15,859 nucleotides of DNA from an uncultured Acidimicrobiia bacterium (GCA_913031525.1 CAJWGC010000007.1:1-15859); one strand, 5' to 3'; shown: positions 6,901-15,595, counted from the first letter of the stretch. Made by a program: numbers and translations. Notes: generated by a model not told the origin, from the letters alone.

Positions 6901-7694
6901 TGAGCGAATTGACTGATTTTGAGGTGGTCCGTTATTCGGGGGATTCCTTTTCGAGAGTTCGAGATGCTGTTGTTGTCGAGAGTCCCGTGGAGTTTCGCCT
7001 TAATGGAGTTCCGATAGCTGTTCTAATGAGAACTCCAGGGTACGAGGAAGATCTTGGTCTTGGCTTTGCCCTTACTGAAGGAATCGCCCTTTCCCCGAGT
7101 GAGGTTACGGGGGTATCTCGACGATCCGGCAATGACCAGGGAGATCGGTTCGACTTGATTTTCTCTCCTGAAGTAGAAATTGATCCAGAGCAATTCCGCC
7201 GTAATCTTTACACGACCTCTTCGTGCGGGGTTTGCGGCAAGACATCAATCGATGCGGTTCGCGTGGCAGCTCTCCCCTTACCTACGGGACCAATAGTTAC
7301 GCCGGATCTGCTTTTGGATCTTCCGGAGAAGATGAAGGGTTCTCAGAGTGCTTTTCATAGAACTGGTGGGCTGCACGCTGCAGCGGTTTTCAGTTCCGAA
7401 GGCGATCTGATTGTGGTGAGAGAAGATGTGGGTCGCCACAATGCTGTGGACAAGGTAGTTGGCTGGTTGGCTCGTCGTACCTGGCCTTTGGGAGACGTCA
7501 TACTTCTGGTTAGCGGTCGGATTTCATTTGAGATGGTTCAAAAGGCCGCGGTGGCGGGAGTGCCAATAATTTGTGGTGTTTCCGCGGCTTCTTCTCTTGC
7601 TGTAGAACTAGGTATTGAACTTGGCTCCACCGTTGTTGGATTCCTGAGAGAAGGGGGTTTCAACGTTTACGCTGACAAGGGCCGTATCATCTGA
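6900..7694 (+). CDS. fdhD: FdhD, formate dehydrogenase sulfurtransferase
   Basis: The protein has 264 residues, the usual FdhD length. The hallmark CGVCG carries Cys109 and Cys112, the CxxC pair that in E. coli FdhD relays sulfur from the cysteine desulfurase IscS to the Mo-bisMGD cofactor of FDH. Other FdhD signatures are the early ESPVEFRLNG and RTPGYEEDLGLGF, FHRTGGLHAAA, the VREDVGRHNAVDKVVG block, and SGRISFEMVQKAA. The start is ATG 6900, with AGGCGGGA (6886-6893) about 6 nt upstream; a TTG three bases earlier is less likely. Its place directly behind the FDH structural genes fits a dedicated maturation factor for this Sec enzyme. Confidence 0.96.
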   Translation: MSELTDFEVVRYSGDSFSRVRDAVVVESPVEFRLNGVPIAVLMRTPGYEEDLGLGFALTEGIALSPSEVTGVSRRSGNDQGDRFDLIFSPEVEIDPEQFRRNLYTTSSCGVCGKTSIDAVRVAALPLPTGPIVTPDLLLDLPEKMKGSQSAFHRTGGLHAAAVFSSEGDLIVVREDVGRHNAVDKVVGWLARRTWPLGDVILLVSGRISFEMVQKAAVAGVPIICGVSAASSLAVELGIELGSTVVGFLREGGFNVYADKGRII

Positions 7695-7719
7695 AATTCT
7701 GCAGCGTTACTATCGGTCC

Positions 7720-8289
7720 ATGGCTATTGACATCGAAGGATTCATCACTTATCTAAAAGACCACGCTATAGAACACGGTTTTCACGTACACGATGAACGG
7801 CACTTCATAGAAACCTATTCCCTGCGTCAGGCATGGGAAGTGGATCTTCACCCTGAGTCAGCTTGCAGCGGACCGCTCGATCTGAATCTAGCTTTTGATG
7901 TCGAGCCAAGAGTTCTACTCGATCTCGCAGAGAGGGTCGTCACCATCGAGGAGTCTTATGAGAACTTGGAGGGCGATTTAAGGCTGCCTCTCGTCTTTAA
8001 CTGGGCGCTACCGCCACTAGACGATCCTCCGGATCTCGTCGTGCTCGCGGCCGAGTTGGGTGGCGTAGGTGGTGTCGAACTTCCTATAGAAGTTTCAGTG
8101 ATGGAGTCGACCGGTGCACTTTCGACTGATCCGGAAGTGAGACTATCGATCATTGGCCGGGTCGAAGTTTCGTTAGTTGATGTGATGAGAGGTCAGGAGA
8201 AACTGTGTGACACCTTGGATCGGTGTCGCAATGTCAGCGAATGGTTGATTGATCAGGCCGCTTATTGGAAAGTGCGTTTTTCGGCTTGA
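7720..8289 (+). CDS. Unrecognised 189-residue protein, last gene of the fdh operon
   Basis: I do not recognise this family. The frame of 189 residues starts at ATG 7720, 25 nt after fdhD on the same strand, with no strong Shine-Dalgarno. No signal peptide or transmembrane segment is apparent. The protein is acidic and rich in Leu, Val, Asp and Glu. The N-terminal ~50 residues are His-rich (IEHGFHVHDERHF) and followed by LRQAWEVDLHPESACSG. The middle is Pro-rich (LPPLDDPPD), and the end is helical with aromatics (WLIDQAAYWKVRF). Position suggests an FDH accessory or cofactor-handling role, but that is inference only. Codon use looks like its neighbours, and the long open frame makes a real gene likely. 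Confidence 0.7.
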   Translation: MAIDIEGFITYLKDHAIEHGFHVHDERHFIETYSLRQAWEVDLHPESACSGPLDLNLAFDVEPRVLLDLAERVVTIEESYENLEGDLRLPLVFNWALPPLDDPPDLVVLAAELGGVGGVELPIEVSVMESTGALSTDPEVRLSIIGRVEVSLVDVMRGQEKLCDTLDRCRNVSEWLIDQAAYWKVRFSA

Positions 8290-8332
8290 AGGTCGGTCTT
8301 TTTGATGACGATGTTTTGTCTATATCCCGTGA

Positions 8333-8590
8333 TTAGCGTCGCCGACGACGTAAATAGCTGGCGAGTTCCCAGATCATTATTCCAGCCAGCGCGGCGATTA
8401 GCAGAGTGAGCCAACGTGGCAGTGAGGCGCTCCACCACAAAAACTCAACGGGGGTGTCTTCACTGTTCTGGATGAGAAACCCAATGAAGAGAGCTCCAAC
8501 GATCCCAGCGATAACGGTTTTGAGGGTGACTTTACGATCCTTTCCCGGTTCAGGGAGAGGAGGAGTGTGGTGATTGTGGCTGTTGCTCAT
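8333..8590 (-). CDS. Small LapA-domain (DUF1049-like) membrane protein
   Basis: The protein has 85 residues with two hydrophobic segments, about residues 24-41 and 59-79. They are separated by QNSEDTPVEFLWWSASLP, the typical LapA-domain pattern (a short motif ending xN-x-V-x-F, then a second helix). An Arg-rich tail follows the second helix. The N-terminal ~22 residues are polar and His/Pro-rich and likely cytosolic. LapA-domain proteins are inner-membrane proteins of poorly defined role, in E. coli linked to LPS assembly. The start is ATG 8590; an in-frame ATG at 8629 would add 13 residues. It lies 44 nt behind the permease gene on the same strand and is probably co-transcribed with it. Confidence 0.75.
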   Translation of the reverse strand: MSNSHNHHTPPLPEPGKDRKVTLKTVIAGIVGALFIGFLIQNSEDTPVEFLWWSASLPRWLTLLIAALAGIMIWELASYLRRRRR

Positions 8591-8634
8591 CTGCCCATTC
8601 TCGCGGATCGAGATGGACAACGCATCCATCGCTA

Positions 8635-11193
8635 CTACTCGTACGAGATCGCTTCCAAGACATTGAGACGTGATGCACGTCGAGCTGGGATCACGGCAGC
8701 GATCAGTCCGACGATCACGCCAACGATTAGTAGCGACAGTATTTGTGTGAGCGGGATCGATATTGCTGTAATGCCAAAGCGACTCAATGCGGCCGTAATC
8801 GCTACACCGAAGAAGATACCGATACTGATGCCAAGCAGGGCACCGAGAGCCGCGACCATGATTGATTCCCATCGGATCATTCGGCGAACCTTTCGTCGGT
8901 TCATCCCTACCGCTCGGAGAAGACCGATTTCGCGTGTGCGTTCAAAGACAGATAGAGAAAGCGTGTTCGTGATTCCGAAAAGAGCAATGAGGACCGCTAG
9001 AGCAAGAAGGGCATTGAAGATTCCGAGCACGATATCGATCCGACTCTCTTGATATTCTCGAGATTCCGCTTGGTCCCTCACGCGTGCGTTTGAGTAGTTG
9101 ATTGCAGCTTTTTCGACTACGGCACGAGATTTCTCCGCTGGTACTCCGTCGACAGCCTTGACAGCGACGGTGACGTCGGCGTCGGTCCCGAACCCTTGAA
9201 AGTTTTCTTTATAAAAATCAAGGCCGACTAAAAATGCTGACTGGACGATGTTTTGCTCACCGTATATCCCTACTATTTCGACCTGCTGCAGTCCGGTAGT
9301 AGAGAACCCCATAGGGATACTTGTCCCGACTTTCCAGCCTGATCGGTCTGCAGTTTTCTCGTGCACGAACACTCCTCCCGCAGCAAGATCACTGAGGCTG
9401 CCGTGTTTCACGTCGAGGAAGATCGTTGCTTCGACGGTCTCGGCTTCGATGCCTACGAGGAGCTCTTCGCTGCCGTCTAGATCCCAAAATCCAAACCGAA
9501 GAGAGGTTGTAGCGGCTATCTCATCCGATGCATCGAGTTCTTCTGAGAGGAGTGGGCTGAATCCCCCTCCGAAACCGTCAACGGATACGAGATAATCAGC
9601 GCGAAGGCTCTGTTCGATTGCACGCCCTGTAGTCGCCTTGATGGAATCACCGAGTACGAAAAAAGTTGCTACTAATGCAAGGCCGACCATTAGTGCAGAA
9701 GCGGTTGTAGCCGTTCGTCTCGGTTGCCGAATCGAATTCTGGCTAGCCAACCTCGCTGCAACTGGATCCAAACGCAGCAAAGGAAGAACCAATAGAGAAA
9801 TAAGAGGCTTGACAATATTCGTGCTTAGTAACGACACAGCAAGGAAAACAATGGTCGCTCCGATTCCGACAGCTATTAGTTCATTAATTGGACCAACTTC
9901 CACATTTGTGAACAAGCCGGAAAGGACGATCGCGGTACCGGCGACCAGAGAGATTACGCCCAGCATTGTGCGAGCTCGTTCGGATCTTTTCAGTCGAACA
10001 TCGACATCTCTTAGTGCGGCTACGGGCGGGATTCGAGAAGCTCTGAGAGCTGGAAAGATAGCGGAAAGTACTGTGACGGCGATTCCCGTTAGTCCTCCGA
10101 TTAGCACGGTACGCATGGCTAGGGGAGCCGTTGTTGCGGGAAGTTCGAAGCCTCCGAGCGTCATGACGAATGTGATTAGCGATGCGAATCCGAAACCGAG
10201 CCCGATGCCTATCGCAGAGGAAATGATTCCTATGACAGTTGCTTCCGCGATAACCATAAGGACAACCTGGATGCCGGTCGCACCGATGGAACGAAGGAGA
10301 GCTAGCTCTCTTTGTCGTTGTCTGACGATGATGCGGAATGTGTTTTGGATGATGAAACTAGCGACAAAGACGGATATGGCTCCGAAGACAAGCAATACGA
10401 TTTGGATGAATCCGAGATTTTCTGAAAGTGCCTCTGCTTGATCGGCTGCCTCGTCGGAAGCAGTTACGGCCTCGATTCCTTCGGGCACTGCTAAGGCGAT
10501 CCGATCGCGTAGTGTACGCGATCCGATTCCCTCCTCGGCGAGGACTTGGATTGAGCTCAAGCGTCCTTCTAGCGCGAATAATTTCTGTGCTGATTCGAGA
10601 TCGAACCCAGCGAATGTGGCGCCCGCTAAGTTGTCGGTTGCTCCAAATCCTATGATTCCTACGAGTTGGTAATAGGAGACACCGGTCACAGTCTGGATCT
10701 GGATTTGATCTCCTACATCCAGTTGGTTGTCTTTCGCTGTCCGAGCATCGATTGCTACCTCGCCGAGGCCTTTCGGAGCGCGTCCTGCGCGTAACTCTGC
10801 AGCTCCGAGCAGATGGTCATCTATCGAGAGGGAGCTTCCTAAGGTCGGTGGCCCCATCGGTACGATTGCATCACCGTCTTTGTTATAGATAATGGCGAAT
10901 CCCCCAGCCCTGCCTTCGGCGGCCGCTACACCTGGAACGGCCAGCACCGTGTCGAGTAGAGACTGATCGAAGGGGGGAGGTCCTTGGAAACCGACATTGA
11001 ATTCAGTTTCCGATTGGACGATTACATCTTGTCCCGAGAACGCATTATCAAACAAATCACTGAAGGTTCGGTCGATAGTGTCGGTAAAGATGAACGTTCC
11101 AGAGATGAAAGCAACCCCGATCATGACAGAGAGAGCGGTGAGCGCGAGTCGCAGTTTGTGGGCGAGGATGCCCTTCAACGTTACGCGAATCAT
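8635..11193 (-). CDS. ABC transporter permease with two FtsX/MacB-type domains
   Basis: The protein has 852 residues and follows the duplicated layout common in Gram-positive and actinobacterial FtsX-like permeases. TM1 is at about 13-36, and an extracytoplasmic MacB-like core spans ~41-255. The first FtsX domain (~262-395) carries the cytoplasmic coupling motif RQRELALLRSIGAT. Central membrane segments lie between 408 and 475, another TM at ~497-515, and a second extracytoplasmic region at ~520-700. The second FtsX domain (~720-848) carries ERTREIGLLRAVGM. Such permeases work with LolD-type ATPases in mechanotransmission, or in export of lipoproteins, peptides or drugs; the substrate cannot be read from sequence. 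The ATG is 2 nt after the ATPase stop, so the two are tightly coupled. Two consecutive TAG codons end the gene. Confidence 0.93.
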   Translation of the reverse strand: MIRVTLKGILAHKLRLALTALSVMIGVAFISGTFIFTDTIDRTFSDLFDNAFSGQDVIVQSETEFNVGFQGPPPFDQSLLDTVLAVPGVAAAEGRAGGFAIIYNKDGDAIVPMGPPTLGSSLSIDDHLLGAAELRAGRAPKGLGEVAIDARTAKDNQLDVGDQIQIQTVTGVSYYQLVGIIGFGATDNLAGATFAGFDLESAQKLFALEGRLSSIQVLAEEGIGSRTLRDRIALAVPEGIEAVTASDEAADQAEALSENLGFIQIVLLVFGAISVFVASFIIQNTFRIIVRQRQRELALLRSIGATGIQVVLMVIAEATVIGIISSAIGIGLGFGFASLITFVMTLGGFELPATTAPLAMRTVLIGGLTGIAVTVLSAIFPALRASRIPPVAALRDVDVRLKRSERARTMLGVISLVAGTAIVLSGLFTNVEVGPINELIAVGIGATIVFLAVSLLSTNIVKPLISLLVLPLLRLDPVAARLASQNSIRQPRRTATTASALMVGLALVATFFVLGDSIKATTGRAIEQSLRADYLVSVDGFGGGFSPLLSEELDASDEIAATTSLRFGFWDLDGSEELLVGIEAETVEATIFLDVKHGSLSDLAAGGVFVHEKTADRSGWKVGTSIPMGFSTTGLQQVEIVGIYGEQNIVQSAFLVGLDFYKENFQGFGTDADVTVAVKAVDGVPAEKSRAVVEKAAINYSNARVRDQAESREYQESRIDIVLGIFNALLALAVLIALFGITNTLSLSVFERTREIGLLRAVGMNRRKVRRMIRWESIMVAALGALLGISIGIFFGVAITAALSRFGITAISIPLTQILSLLIVGVIVGLIAAVIPARRASRLNVLEAISYE

Positions 11194-11195
11194 GC

Positions 11196-11930
11196 TTAGT
11201 TTCCGTACTGCTTGAGCCGGTCGAGCACATCTTCGATCGTTGGGTCAGGCATTTCTCCGACCAGGCGACCATCATCGAGGAACATGATCTTGTCCGCCCG
11301 ACTCGCGGCCGAAGAGTCATGTGTCACCATCACGATGGTTTGGCCAAATTCATCGACGGCTCGTCGCAAGAAGTCGAGTAGTTCCGCGCCAGAGTGCGAA
11401 TCGAGATTTCCGCTTGGTTCGTCAGCGAAGATGATCTGCGGCTTTGATACCAGAGCACGAGCTGCTGCAACTCGCTGTTGCTGGCCGCCGGAGAGTTCAC
11501 TTGGTCGGTGGTGGAGTCGATCCTTGAGTCCAATTGTTTCGACCACCTTCTCAAACCATTCCAAGTCAGGGTTCTTTCTTGCGATGGAGATCGGCAAGAT
11601 GATGTTTTCTTTGGCAGTAAGAGTGGGTATGAGGTTGAAGGTCTGAAAGATGAAACCCACCTGCTCTCGGCGTAGCAGAGTGAGGTCCTTATCGTTTAAG
11701 GATCCAAGTTCAGTTTTTCCTATCCATACTTGGCCCGATGTGAGGTTGTCCAACCCTGCAGTACAGTGCAACAAAGTGGACTTCCCAGATCCAGAAGGTC
11801 CCATGATGGCAGTGAATTTTCCTCGTTCGAATTGAACGGAGACACTGTCCAAGGCCCATACTTCTGTGTGGTTTTGGCCATATACCTTTATACCGCTTTG
11901 CATACGAGCAGCGCTGCTGTCACCTGGCAT
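11196..11930 (-). CDS. ABC transporter ATP-binding protein, LolD/MacB type
   Basis: The protein has 244 residues from the chosen ATG (11930). All nucleotide-binding motifs are present: Walker A GPSGSGKST (44-52), Q-loop Gln96 (FQTFN), signature LSGGQQQR (146-153), Walker B IIFADEP (166-172) and H-loop His204. The segment following Walker B (SGNLDSHSG) is characteristic of the LolD/MacB/FtsE branch. It powers the permease encoded immediately downstream. A GTG at 11966 would add 12 residues, but ATG 11930 gives a more typical N terminus; neither has a strong Shine-Dalgarno. It is probably the first gene of a three-gene operon with the permease and the LapA-like protein. Confidence 0.94.
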   Translation of the reverse strand: MPGDSSAARMQSGIKVYGQNHTEVWALDSVSVQFERGKFTAIMGPSGSGKSTLLHCTAGLDNLTSGQVWIGKTELGSLNDKDLTLLRREQVGFIFQTFNLIPTLTAKENIILPISIARKNPDLEWFEKVVETIGLKDRLHHRPSELSGGQQQRVAAARALVSKPQIIFADEPSGNLDSHSGAELLDFLRRAVDEFGQTIVMVTHDSSAASRADKIMFLDDGRLVGEMPDPTIEDVLDRLKQYGN

Positions 11931-12198
11931 AGTGATACCTGTTATCCGTCCTAGCGGGAACCACACGATAACTTAGCGTCGTGGAGAATTCGGGGGTCTG
12001 GCCGGAATGGTCAGGATCTCAGATCCGCGATTCTATAGATATTCAGACAGTGGGTTTTCAGAATCAAGAAGTGCTGCTCTCTGAGTCCGCGTGTTGTGTC
12101 GGAAATATCGCATGGTGCCATCGGTTCGCGAACCACACCATCAATAATTAAACGTCCACTTTCTATTGATTGAGATGGTGTTGTTGCCTTGCGGGGAT
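11931..12198. other. Intergenic region between aceE and the ABC operon
   Basis: These 268 nt hold several dyads. The near-palindrome GGATCT-C-AGATCC lies at 12014-12026, about 85 nt upstream of the ATPase start. A perfect 12-bp palindrome GGTTCGCGAACC lies at 12123-12134. ACACCATC/GATGGTGT (12135-12142/12174-12181) form an 8-bp inverted repeat about 20-65 nt after the aceE stop. The region must contain the end of the aceE transcript and presumably a promoter for the ABC operon, but no convincing -35/-10 pair stands out. No tRNA or ORF is visible. Confidence 0.4.
12112..12181 (-). terminator. Candidate aceE terminator/attenuator with alternative hairpins
   Basis: On the minus strand, about 18 nt after the aceE stop, ACACCATC (12181-12174) can pair with GATGGTGT (12142-12135). 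The last six bases of the same arm (ATGGTG, 12141-12136) could instead pair with CACCAT (12117-12112), enclosing the palindrome GGTTCGCGAACC. The two folds are mutually exclusive. No U-run follows, so an intrinsic terminator is not certain. Confidence 0.35.
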
Positions 12199-14883
12199 TT
12201 AGCCCATCCTGGGATCGGGAGCTTGGGGGTCAATATCGTAACGGCGGATAGCGTCCGATACTGCAGACGGTTCGATCAACTCTTGGGATGCGAGTCCACT
12301 GAGTACTGCTAACACGACATGACCGGTGTTGACCTCGAAATAGGACCGTAGTTTCTTCCGAGTATCGGAGCGACCGAATCCATCGGTTCCCAGCGAAGTG
12401 AACGGCCTTTCTACCCATCTAGAGATCTGGTCTGGAACGATCTTCATGTAGTCCGTTACTGCTACAACCGGTCCTTTTCCTTTAAGCGCTCGAGCTACAT
12501 AGGAGATACGTGATGTTTCTTGAGGGTGCAGACGATTCCATCGAGTAGTGCTTAGAGCATCTTCACGTAAAGCCTTGTAGGAAGTCGCACTCCATAAGTC
12601 AGCACCAACGTCGTAATGCTCGGCGAGTTCATCACGAGCTTCCTGAGAGGCGATATGCGAGGGACCGGAGAACAGAATTGTCGCACTGTTTCCCTGAACG
12701 TCGGGTGCTTTTTTGAATTGATACAGGCCTCGAATAATGCCGTCGCGCACTCCAGCGGGTTCAGCTGGATGTGAGTAGTTCTCGTTGTAGAGAGTCAGGT
12801 AGTAATAGATATCCTCGCCGTTTTCATACATGTTCTTCAGCCCATCGTCGATGATGGCAGCCATTTCGTAGGCAAAGGCTGGATCGTATGCTCGGCATAC
12901 CGGAATCGCCGATGCCAATATGTGGCTGTGGCCATCCTGGTGTTGTAGTCCTTCACCAGGTAGCGAAGTGCGCCCCGCCGTTGCTCCGAGGAGGAATCCT
13001 CTAGCTCTGGAATCAGCAGCGGACCAGAGCAGGTCTCCTACTCGTTGGAAGCCGAACATTGAGTAGAACACATAGAAGGGAACCATAGGGACGCCGCGAT
13101 TAGCGTAATTGGTAGCGGCGGCGATCCAACTGCTGAGAGCGCCGGCTTCGGTGATGCCTTCTTGAAGAATTTGACCATCTTTTCCCTCTTCGTAGGACAG
13201 GATTAGGTGATGGTCTACAGGCTCGTATAGCTGACCTTTGGAAGCATAGATCTTAAGTTCTTTGAATAGAGCATCCATGCCGAATGTTCGACCCTCATCA
13301 GGGATAATCGGAACCACTCTCGATCCAATCGATTCATCTCGAGCAAGAGACCGCAACAGTCGGGTAAATGCTCCGGTCGTAGAGACCTCGATAGTGCCGG
13401 AACCAGCGAAAAACTCAGAGAACACCTCAGGATCAGGCATTTCAATAGGTTGGCGAGTCGCGATAGCGCGATTCGGGATTGCTCCACCAAGAATCCTTCG
13501 CTTTTCCAGCAAATATTTCACCTCAGGTGAATCGATCGGTGGTCGATAGTAAGGAAGTTCATTATTTTCGAGCATCTCGTCTGAGATCTCTTCCTCGAGG
13601 TGAAGGTTGCCGCGTAGCTCTTTTAGTTGGTCGATTGTCAGCTTTTTAACCTGGTGAGTGGTATTTCCGCCCTGAATTCCGGGTCCCAGTAGCCATCCCT
13701 TGATAGTTTTCGCCAGGATGACCGTTGGAGCGCCATTCGATTTCATGGCAGCGGCATACGCTGTGTAAATTTTCTTGTAGTCAAGGCCGCCACGGCGCAG
13801 TCGCCATATTTGGTCATCGGACATTCTTTCAACGAGTTTTCTCAACCGCGGATCTGGACCGAAGAAGTTCTCACGTATATAGGCGCCGTCTTCCGCCTTG
13901 AAGCGTTGATATTCACCGTCGACGGTTTCGTTCATTCTTTCTATCAACACGCCATCGATGTCGCTAGCGATCAGGGGATCCCAGTTTGTTCCCCAAATAA
14001 CTTTGATGACGTTCCAGCCCGCTCCTCGAAAGACTGCTTCGAGCTCTTGGATGATTTTTCCATTGCCGCGGACCGGACCGTCAAGTCTCTGCAGATTGCA
14101 ATTGACGACCCAAGTGAGATTGTCCAGCGACTCTCGACTTGCCAATGAGATCGATCCGAGAGTTTCCGGCTCATCGCACTCACCGTCGCCGATGAAGCAC
14201 CACACTCTTGAAGCGCTTGTGTCTTCAATTTGGCGGTGATCTAGGTACTTTAAGAAGCGAGCGTGATAGAGGGAGTTGAGAGGCCCAAGCCCCATTGATA
14301 CGGTTGGGAACTCCCAGAAGTTGGGCATAGCTCGAGGGTGAGGGTACGAGGACAGGCCGCCTCCGATTTCACGCCGAAAGCGATCGAGATCGGTTTCATT
14401 AAGGCGGTGCTCAATGAAGGCGCGAGCGTACACACCGGGCGCGGCATGACCTTGAAAATAGATGTGGTCTCCAGGCGAGTCTCCTTTGTCGCCCTTGAAG
14501 AAATGGTTAAAGCCAACCTCGTACAGCATTGCTGAAGAGGCGAAGGTCGACAGGTGACCCCCGATCCCTTCGTTCTTCTTATTGGCCTTTATAACCATGA
14601 TGGCGGCGTTCCAACGAGTGAAGCGTCGGATGCGCTGTTCGAGGTGTTCGTTACCAGGAAAACTGGCTTCGCTCTCGGGTGGGATTGTGTTGATGTACGG
14701 AGTCGAGATTGAGGTAGGAACCTCTACGTTGCGGGCTTTGGCGTGTGAGATCATCCGCGAAAGCAAGAAGCGAGCTCGCGCTTGGCCGTCTGATTCGATG
14801 ACCGCGTCGAGTGATTCGAGCCATTCGTCAGTCTCGGTGGGGTCTACGTCAGGAATCTGGTAATGAAATTTGTCGATCGTCAA
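12199..14883 (-). CDS. aceE: Pyruvate dehydrogenase E1 component, homodimeric type
   Basis: The protein has 894 residues, close to AceE of enterobacteria and actinobacteria (~890-930). The N-terminal PDVDPTETDEWLESLD and GNEHLEQRIRRFTRWNA are AceE signatures. The thiamine diphosphate/Mg motif is GDGECDEPE (232-240), ending at NCNLQRLDGP (261-270). The transketolase pyrimidine and C-terminal domains follow. It decarboxylates pyruvate and passes the acetyl group to the lipoyl E2 of the pyruvate dehydrogenase complex, giving acetyl-CoA. E2 and E3 are not in the window. The start is a TTG at 14883, chosen because GGAGAG (14895-14890) lies 6 nt upstream and the family's N-terminal sequence starts directly after. 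The gene is divergent from the methyltransferase with a 77-nt shared upstream region. Confidence 0.96.
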   Translation of the reverse strand: MTIDKFHYQIPDVDPTETDEWLESLDAVIESDGQARARFLLSRMISHAKARNVEVPTSISTPYINTIPPESEASFPGNEHLEQRIRRFTRWNAAIMVIKANKKNEGIGGHLSTFASSAMLYEVGFNHFFKGDKGDSPGDHIYFQGHAAPGVYARAFIEHRLNETDLDRFRREIGGGLSSYPHPRAMPNFWEFPTVSMGLGPLNSLYHARFLKYLDHRQIEDTSASRVWCFIGDGECDEPETLGSISLASRESLDNLTWVVNCNLQRLDGPVRGNGKIIQELEAVFRGAGWNVIKVIWGTNWDPLIASDIDGVLIERMNETVDGEYQRFKAEDGAYIRENFFGPDPRLRKLVERMSDDQIWRLRRGGLDYKKIYTAYAAAMKSNGAPTVILAKTIKGWLLGPGIQGGNTTHQVKKLTIDQLKELRGNLHLEEEISDEMLENNELPYYRPPIDSPEVKYLLEKRRILGGAIPNRAIATRQPIEMPDPEVFSEFFAGSGTIEVSTTGAFTRLLRSLARDESIGSRVVPIIPDEGRTFGMDALFKELKIYASKGQLYEPVDHHLILSYEEGKDGQILQEGITEAGALSSWIAAATNYANRGVPMVPFYVFYSMFGFQRVGDLLWSAADSRARGFLLGATAGRTSLPGEGLQHQDGHSHILASAIPVCRAYDPAFAYEMAAIIDDGLKNMYENGEDIYYYLTLYNENYSHPAEPAGVRDGIIRGLYQFKKAPDVQGNSATILFSGPSHIASQEARDELAEHYDVGADLWSATSYKALREDALSTTRWNRLHPQETSRISYVARALKGKGPVVAVTDYMKIVPDQISRWVERPFTSLGTDGFGRSDTRKKLRSYFEVNTGHVVLAVLSGLASQELIEPSAVSDAIRRYDIDPQAPDPRMG

Positions 14884-14933
14884 AAAGGCCTCTCCAGTCG
14901 CGGAACAGGATACCGGGCAACGGAGTGAGGTCC

Positions 14934-14945
14934 CTCAATATTGAG
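14934..14945. promoter_or_regulatory. 12-bp perfect palindrome in the divergent aceE/methyltransferase promoter region
   Basis: CTCAATATTGAG reads the same on both strands and lies 51 nt upstream of the aceE TTG and 15 nt upstream of the methyltransferase ATG. Its position in a short shared upstream region suggests a dimeric-regulator operator. It does not resemble the E. coli PdhR site. The regulator is unknown. Confidence 0.35.
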
Positions 14946-14960
14946 CTAGCGTTTTCGACA

Positions 14961-15545
14961 ATGAGAATTAGCAAAGAGGTAGCTATACATTGGGACAGAC
15001 GCTGGGCGAATGATCCGGGTCGAGATAATCCTTCCCGCTTTGTTGAAGGCGCTGCTGATTATTTCCCGCCGCCTCCGGCTCGAGTTGTCGATATCGCTGG
15101 CGGAACTGGTCGTCACAGTGTGTGGCTTGCTGAACTGGGCAATGAGGTGACTCTTGTCGATATATCGCAAGTGGCTCTTGGAATCGCTCAGAGTCGGGCT
15201 TCCGATCGAGGTGTGGAAGTTATGACCGTTTGGCGAGATCTCGAAGCTGATGGTTTGCTGCCGGGCGAGTGGGATATGGTGCTCATCCACTACTACCTAG
15301 ATCGCAATTTGCTTATTGCGACGAAGAAAGCATTAGCTCCGGGAGGATTACTGGTTTTTTGCCAGCCGATGGAGCTAAACCGAGATGCCTGCGACGCCAC
15401 TAATTCGCATTTTGTTCTCGTGTGGGGAGAGCTAGCCGAGATCACAGCTGAACTGGATCTTGAGGTGCTCGTCCAAGAGGTGGGATGGTCGGAGAGTGGC
15501 CGCCCTGAGTTTCGTTTGATAGCACGGCGTGCAAGCTGTCAGTAG
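14961..15545 (+). CDS. Class I SAM-dependent methyltransferase
   Basis: The protein has 194 residues from ATG 14961. SAM-binding motif I is VVDIAGGTGRHS (42-53). An acidic residue ends the next strand (VTLVDIS, 63-69), and later Rossmann strands are WDMVLIHYYLD (104-114) and LAPGGLLVFCQP (126-136). The small size and the early WDRRWAND segment recall the TehB/thiopurine-methyltransferase-like group. The substrate is not evident. There is no good Shine-Dalgarno before ATG 14961; an in-frame GTG at 14925 is an alternative. It is transcribed alone, divergently from aceE and convergently with the HU gene. Confidence 0.85.
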   Translation: MRISKEVAIHWDRRWANDPGRDNPSRFVEGAADYFPPPPARVVDIAGGTGRHSVWLAELGNEVTLVDISQVALGIAQSRASDRGVEVMTVWRDLEADGLLPGEWDMVLIHYYLDRNLLIATKKALAPGGLLVFCQPMELNRDACDATNSHFVLVWGELAEITAELDLEVLVQEVGWSESGRPEFRLIARRASCQ

Positions 15546-15565
15546 TCCGGTCGTGGCTACCTAAC

Positions 15566-15595
15566 ACCAAAACCAGTTGAAGCCTGCTGGTTGGT
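15566..15595 (+). terminator. Weak hairpin after the methyltransferase gene
   Basis: AACCAG (15571-15576) pairs with CTGGTT (15587-15592) around a 10-nt loop. ACC/GGT (15566-15568/15593-15595) extends it past a two-base bulge. It lies 20 nt after the methyltransferase stop, with no T-run behind it. Confidence 0.3.

Noticed and set aside
8591..8872. Extending the LapA-like protein upstream on the minus strand
   Set aside because: The extension overlaps the permease gene in another frame and is rich in Arg/Thr/Cys with no family resemblance. The conserved part starts at 8590.
8567..10441. Long + strand ORFs opposite the permease gene
   Set aside because: They are antisense shadows of the permease: Arg/Ser/Thr-rich, no motifs, while the minus frame is a clear FtsX-type permease.
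14811..14960. Starting the methyltransferase at 14811, inside aceE
   Set aside because: The extra 50 residues are antisense to the aceE N terminus and basic with no domain pattern. ATG 14961 fits the size and start of the family.
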